A stretch of 34,740 nucleotides of DNA from an uncultured beta proteobacterium (lineage in GTDB: Bacteria > Pseudomonadota > Gammaproteobacteria > Burkholderiales > Burkholderiaceae_C). Made by a program: the position numbers and the translations under genes. Below the pieces are notes generated by a model. That model was not told the DNA's origin, made no database searches, and saw only the letters and a program-made list of their open reading frames with translations. The DNA lies in assembly GCA_903834645.1 (NCBI GenBank), contig CAILKA010000372.1, forward strand, positions 1-34,740, given 5' to 3'. Shown in pieces: positions 31,693-34,740 of the stretch (the first letter of the stretch is position 1; every line of letters begins with the position of its first letter).

Positions 31693-33711
31693 ATGGGCTT
31701 CTGGCCATCGGTAGCCGAAGTCGTCAGCTGGGAGTTGAAGCTGCTGCGCGCGCACCGCAAGCTCGCGCTCGCGTGCGCAGGTCTCATCCTGGTGCCGGCG
31801 CTGTACGCCTGGATCTACCTCTACGCGATGTGGGATCCGGCCTCGCACACGCGCGAGCTGCCCGCCGGGCTCGTGACCCTGGACGAAGGCGTGCGCTACC
31901 GTGACCGCGAGCTGAACCTGGGCCGCCAGGTGCTCGGCCAGATCGAACAGCACGGGCAGTTCGCCTACCGCCGCTACGGCGACCCGGCGCAGGCCCGGCA
32001 CGACGTGCGAACGGGCCGGCTCGCCTTCGTGCTCGAGATCCCCGCCGACTTCAGCCGCAGCGCCCTGCCCGGCGAGCAGCCGGGCGCGGCCAAGCTGACG
32101 ATCTACACGAGCGAGGGCAACAACTTCGCAAGCGCGGAGTTCGCGCGCCGCTTCGCGCCCGAGGTGGCGCGACGCGTCAACACGATGCTTGCCGAGGCGC
32201 GCTGGGATCTGGTCCTGTCGCGCGCGAGCGGCTCGCAGCGCACGCTCGAGGACCTGAAGGCGGCACTGTCCGAGCTGCACCGCGGCGCCGACGAGCTGCA
32301 CACCGGGCTGATGCGCGCACGCGAAGGCAGCGTGCAGCTCACGGGCAACAGCGCGAGCGCGCTCGACGCGGCAGGCCGCCTGCGCGCCGGTGCAGCCCAG
32401 CTGGCCGAGGGCACGCAACAGCTGGGAGGCGGTGTGCGGCAGGTCGGGTCTTCGCTGCGCGCCCTGGAGGCCAGGCGCCCGCCGGAGTCTGAGCTGGCCG
32501 CCCTGCGCCTGGGGCTGCAAGCCCAGGTCGAGGGGCAGCGCGAGCTGCTGCGTGGGCTGGAGAGCCTGCTGGACGGCACGCGCCAGCTCGAAGGCGGCCT
32601 GGGCCAGTTCCGCGTGACGGCCGACGAGGTGCCACTCTTCGGCGGCCGGTTGGTCGAGGGGCTGGCTCCGATCACGCAAGGCGCGCAGCTGCTCGGTTCC
32701 GGGCTCGATCGCGCGCTTGCCGGGCAGGCGCGGCTGCTGCAGGGTGCGGTACGGCTCCAGGAGGGTGTGGGCGCCCTTGCCGACGGCTCGCAGCGTGCCG
32801 GGCAGGCTGTTTCGGCGCTGACCGGACGGCTGCCCGAGGATGCGCGGGTGGATAGTCTGGGCGAAGGCGCACGCGAGCTGGTACGCGGCCACGACACGCT
32901 GCTGGCGGGGCTGCAGCAGTTCGGGGGCGGCACGCAGTCGCTGCAGACGGGGCTGGTGCGGCTGGGTGATGGCGCCGGTCGGCTCGAGACGGGGCTGGAG
33001 CTGGTGCGGCGCGCGCTGCCACAGGAGGTGGACCGCCCCGAAGGCAGCGCGCAAGGGCTGGCGCAGTCGGTGGAGCCCGTGGTCGAGGTGGTGGCCCCGG
33101 TGCCCAACCAGGGCAGCGCGCTCACGCCCAACTTCGTGCCGCTGGCGCTGTGGGTGGGGGCGGTGATGGTGGCCTTCATCGTGCACCTGCGCCGCATCCC
33201 GCAGCCACTGGCGCACCATCCACGGCTCGCGTTGGCGGTGGGCAAGCTGGCGCTGCCGCTGTCGGTGGTGCTGATGCAGGCCCTGGTGATGCTCGTCATG
33301 CTCGCCTGGCTACTGCGCGTGCCGCTGCCGCAGATGGGCCTGTTCTCGCTGCTGCTGGCTACCACCTCGGTGGCGTTCCTGGCGCTGGTGTGGGCGCTCG
33401 TGCGGCTGCTGGGGGATATCGGCAAGGTCGTGGCCGTGCTGCTGCTCATCGTGCAGGTCTCGGCTGCCGGGGCGCTGCTGCCCATCCAGCTCAGCGACGA
33501 GGCCTTCCAGGCCGTGCACCCCTACCTTCCGCTGACCTGGGTGGTGCAGGCCTTTCGCGCGAGCCTGTTCGGGGCTTTCGATGGGGGCTTCTGGCCCGCC
33601 TACGCCATCGTGGCCGGCATCGCCGCAGTCGGGCTGGCGATCGGTGCAGGGCTCGGCCGGTGGCGTACCGTTCCCGAGCACGACTGGCGCCCGCCACTGG
33701 ACATGGACTGA
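31693..33711 (+). CDS. YhgE/Pip-type membrane protein (ABC-2 permease-like)
   Basis: 672 residues. It has one N-terminal membrane helix (about 24-45, ILVPALYAWIYLYAMW, a YhgE/Pip hallmark) and a long exported domain. The second half of that domain (about 190-450) is built of coiled-coil-like units of the form LxxGaxqLxxG. A C-terminal block of about five helices (from residue 480) resembles ABC-2 permeases. Relatives act in export, toxin or lipid handling, or as a phage receptor (Pip) in Gram-positives; the role in proteobacteria is unknown. There is no ATPase gene in the window. GAAGAGGGA lies about 8 nt before ATG 31693. It ends 12 bp from the convergent murB stop. Confidence 0.92.
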   Translation: MGFWPSVAEVVSWELKLLRAHRKLALACAGLILVPALYAWIYLYAMWDPASHTRELPAGLVTLDEGVRYRDRELNLGRQVLGQIEQHGQFAYRRYGDPAQARHDVRTGRLAFVLEIPADFSRSALPGEQPGAAKLTIYTSEGNNFASAEFARRFAPEVARRVNTMLAEARWDLVLSRASGSQRTLEDLKAALSELHRGADELHTGLMRAREGSVQLTGNSASALDAAGRLRAGAAQLAEGTQQLGGGVRQVGSSLRALEARRPPESELAALRLGLQAQVEGQRELLRGLESLLDGTRQLEGGLGQFRVTADEVPLFGGRLVEGLAPITQGAQLLGSGLDRALAGQARLLQGAVRLQEGVGALADGSQRAGQAVSALTGRLPEDARVDSLGEGARELVRGHDTLLAGLQQFGGGTQSLQTGLVRLGDGAGRLETGLELVRRALPQEVDRPEGSAQGLAQSVEPVVEVVAPVPNQGSALTPNFVPLALWVGAVMVAFIVHLRRIPQPLAHHPRLALAVGKLALPLSVVLMQALVMLVMLAWLLRVPLPQMGLFSLLLATTSVAFLALVWALVRLLGDIGKVVAVLLLIVQVSAAGALLPIQLSDEAFQAVHPYLPLTWVVQAFRASLFGAFDGGFWPAYAIVAGIAAVGLAIGAGLGRWRTVPEHDWRPPLDMD

Positions 33712-33723
33712 ACGCGACCCCTG

Positions 33724-34740
33724 TCAGACCACCACCGGCTCGGGCTCCAGGCGGATGCCGAAGCGCCCGTAGACGCTCTCCTGGATCGCGCGCGCGAGCG
33801 TCACCACCTCGCCCCCAGTGGCCGCGCCGCGGTTGACGAGCACGAGCGCCTGCTTCTCGTAGACGGCCGCCCCGCCCACACCCTTGCCTTTCCAGCCGCA
33901 GGCGTCGATGAGCCAGCCAGCAGCGAGCTTCACGCTGCCATCGGGCATCGGGTAGTGCACGAGCTCGGGATTGAGATCGATGATGTCGCGGCACTGCTCG
34001 GCGCTCACCACCGGGTTCTTGAAGAAGCTGCCCACGTTGCCGATGCGCGCCGGGTCGGGCAGCTTGGCGCGGCGGATGGCGCACACCCACTCGAAGACCG
34101 TGTGCGCATCGGGCTCGGTCAGGCCCGTCTCGTCGATGCGCCGCTGCAGGTCGAGGTAGCCGAGCACCGGCTGCCACGGGCGCGGCAGGCGCAGCCGCAC
34201 GTGCGTGATCACGCTCTTGCCGGCCAGGTGCTGCTTGAAGACGCTGTCGCGGTAGCCGAAGTGGCAGGCCTGCCGCGTGAGCGTCACGGTGCGGCCTGTG
34301 ACCAGGTCCACCGCGTCGAGCGAATCGAAGCGGTCGGCCAGTTCCACCCCGTAGGCGCCAATGTTCTGCACCGGCGCCGCCCCGACGCTGCCGGGGATCA
34401 GCGCGAGGTTCTCCAGGCCCGGGCAGCCCTGCTCGAGGGCCCACGCCACTGCCTCGTGCCAGCTCTCCCCGGCGCCGAACTCCACGATCCAGGCATCGTC
34501 GCGCGCCTCCACCACGCGGCGGCCCGCCACCTCCACCTTCAGCACGAGGCCTGGCGGGTCGCGCGTGAGGACGACGTTGCTGCCCCCGCCCAGGATGAAC
34601 TTGGGCCCCAGGCCCCATGCGGGGTCGTCGACGACGCGGCGCACGTCTGCGGCGCTGCGCACCCGCACGAGGTGCCCCGCCACGGCGGGCAGGCCAAAGG
34701 TGTTGAGCGCGCGCAGGTTCACACGGCTCTCGACGGCAAG
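33724..34740 (-). CDS. murB: UDP-N-acetylmuramate dehydrogenase (MurB), 5' end cut by window edge
   Basis: At least 338 residues are readable. MurB reduces UDP-GlcNAc-enolpyruvate to UDP-MurNAc with FAD and NADPH in peptidoglycan synthesis. LGGGSNVVLT and the IPGSVGAAPVQNIGAYGVE block bind FAD. Catalytic positions are visible: Arg in GYRDSVFK, Ser in GNVGSFFKNPVV and the C-terminal Glu in IQESVYGRFGIRLEPE. The long insert between the last two and the GYRDSVFK loop are of the E. coli type (type I). The frame is open to the right edge (LAVESR before a GTG at 34722), and the usual few residues before NLRALNTFG are still missing, so the true start is probably beyond the window. Unusually for the window, it is a housekeeping gene; it is convergent with the YhgE-like gene. 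Confidence 0.96.
   Translation of the reverse strand, partial: LAVESRVNLRALNTFGLPAVAGHLVRVRSAADVRRVVDDPAWGLGPKFILGGGSNVVLTRDPPGLVLKVEVAGRRVVEARDDAWIVEFGAGESWHEAVAWALEQGCPGLENLALIPGSVGAAPVQNIGAYGVELADRFDSLDAVDLVTGRTVTLTRQACHFGYRDSVFKQHLAGKSVITHVRLRLPRPWQPVLGYLDLQRRIDETGLTEPDAHTVFEWVCAIRRAKLPDPARIGNVGSFFKNPVVSAEQCRDIIDLNPELVHYPMPDGSVKLAAGWLIDACGWKGKGVGGAAVYEKQALVLVNRGAATGGEVVTLARAIQESVYGRFGIRLEPEPVVV

Noticed and set aside
30195..31787. N-terminal extension of the acyl-CoA ligase frame to 1109 codons
   Set aside because: The normal ligase N-terminus begins at 30194 with a ribosome site; the extension runs antisense through the CaiB gene.
1..34740. tRNA, rRNA, CRISPR arrays, insertion sequences, prophage or integrase genes
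   Set aside because: Looked for and not seen. All genes have similar GC-rich composition, so there is no visible sign of a recent mobile island.

Overview
This is a GC-rich, gene-dense bacterial chromosome segment. It looks like a betaproteobacterium of the order Burkholderiales (Comamonadaceae/Sphaerotilaceae-like). The reasons are the two periplasmic TctC/Bug receptors, the CaiB and AMP-ligase acyl-CoA genes, the 8-oxoguanine-deaminase-type amidohydrolase, and tightly packed genes with overlapping starts and stops. The order is inferred; there is no rRNA or marker gene to fix the genus. I see 27 protein genes, no tRNA or rRNA, no insertion sequence, no CRISPR array and no phage genes. The first gene (DUF748) and the last (murB) run off the window edges.

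Left part (1-8435): a DUF748 envelope protein fragment (-), a secreted Tim44-domain protein (+), an MFS exporter (+), and a TerC-family metal exporter (-) preceded by a convincing yybP-ykoY manganese riboswitch. An RluA-type pseudouridine synthase is translationally coupled to a likely 8-oxoguanine deaminase, followed by a short-chain dehydrogenase.

Middle part (8483-18046): a LysR regulator gene lies between two arms that read outward. The minus arm is a PuuE-like polysaccharide-deacetylase-fold hydrolase, a Bug receptor, a short-chain dehydrogenase that has lost its catalytic Tyr/Lys, and an S10 serine carboxypeptidase. The plus arm is a second Bug receptor, a cupin, a ThDP-dependent decarboxylase/synthase and an HSL-type esterase. 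This is the best candidate for an undescribed catabolic system: it has uptake receptors, ring or amide hydrolases, a C-C bond enzyme and its own regulator, but several of its enzymes have altered active-site motifs and the substrate is unknown.

Right-middle part (18053-26523): a minus operon of an M3 oligopeptidase, a biotinyl-carboxyltransferase fusion without a biotin carboxylase, a stand-alone MetE-core methyltransferase and a threo-3-hydroxyaspartate/threonine ammonia-lyase. It is divergent from an S9A prolyl-oligopeptidase-family enzyme.

Right part (26567-34740): a minus operon of an AMP-dependent acyl-CoA ligase, a lipoprotein alpha/beta hydrolase and a cytoplasmic alpha/beta hydrolase, divergent from a CaiB/BaiF CoA-transferase. 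Then come a YhgE/Pip-type membrane protein and murB.

Two patterns recur. Several plus-strand genes and one minus-strand gene begin 6-8 nt after a -10-like hexamer with no Shine-Dalgarno, which suggests leaderless transcripts. At most convergent junctions the two facing TGA stops lie in, or next to, a GC-rich hairpin.
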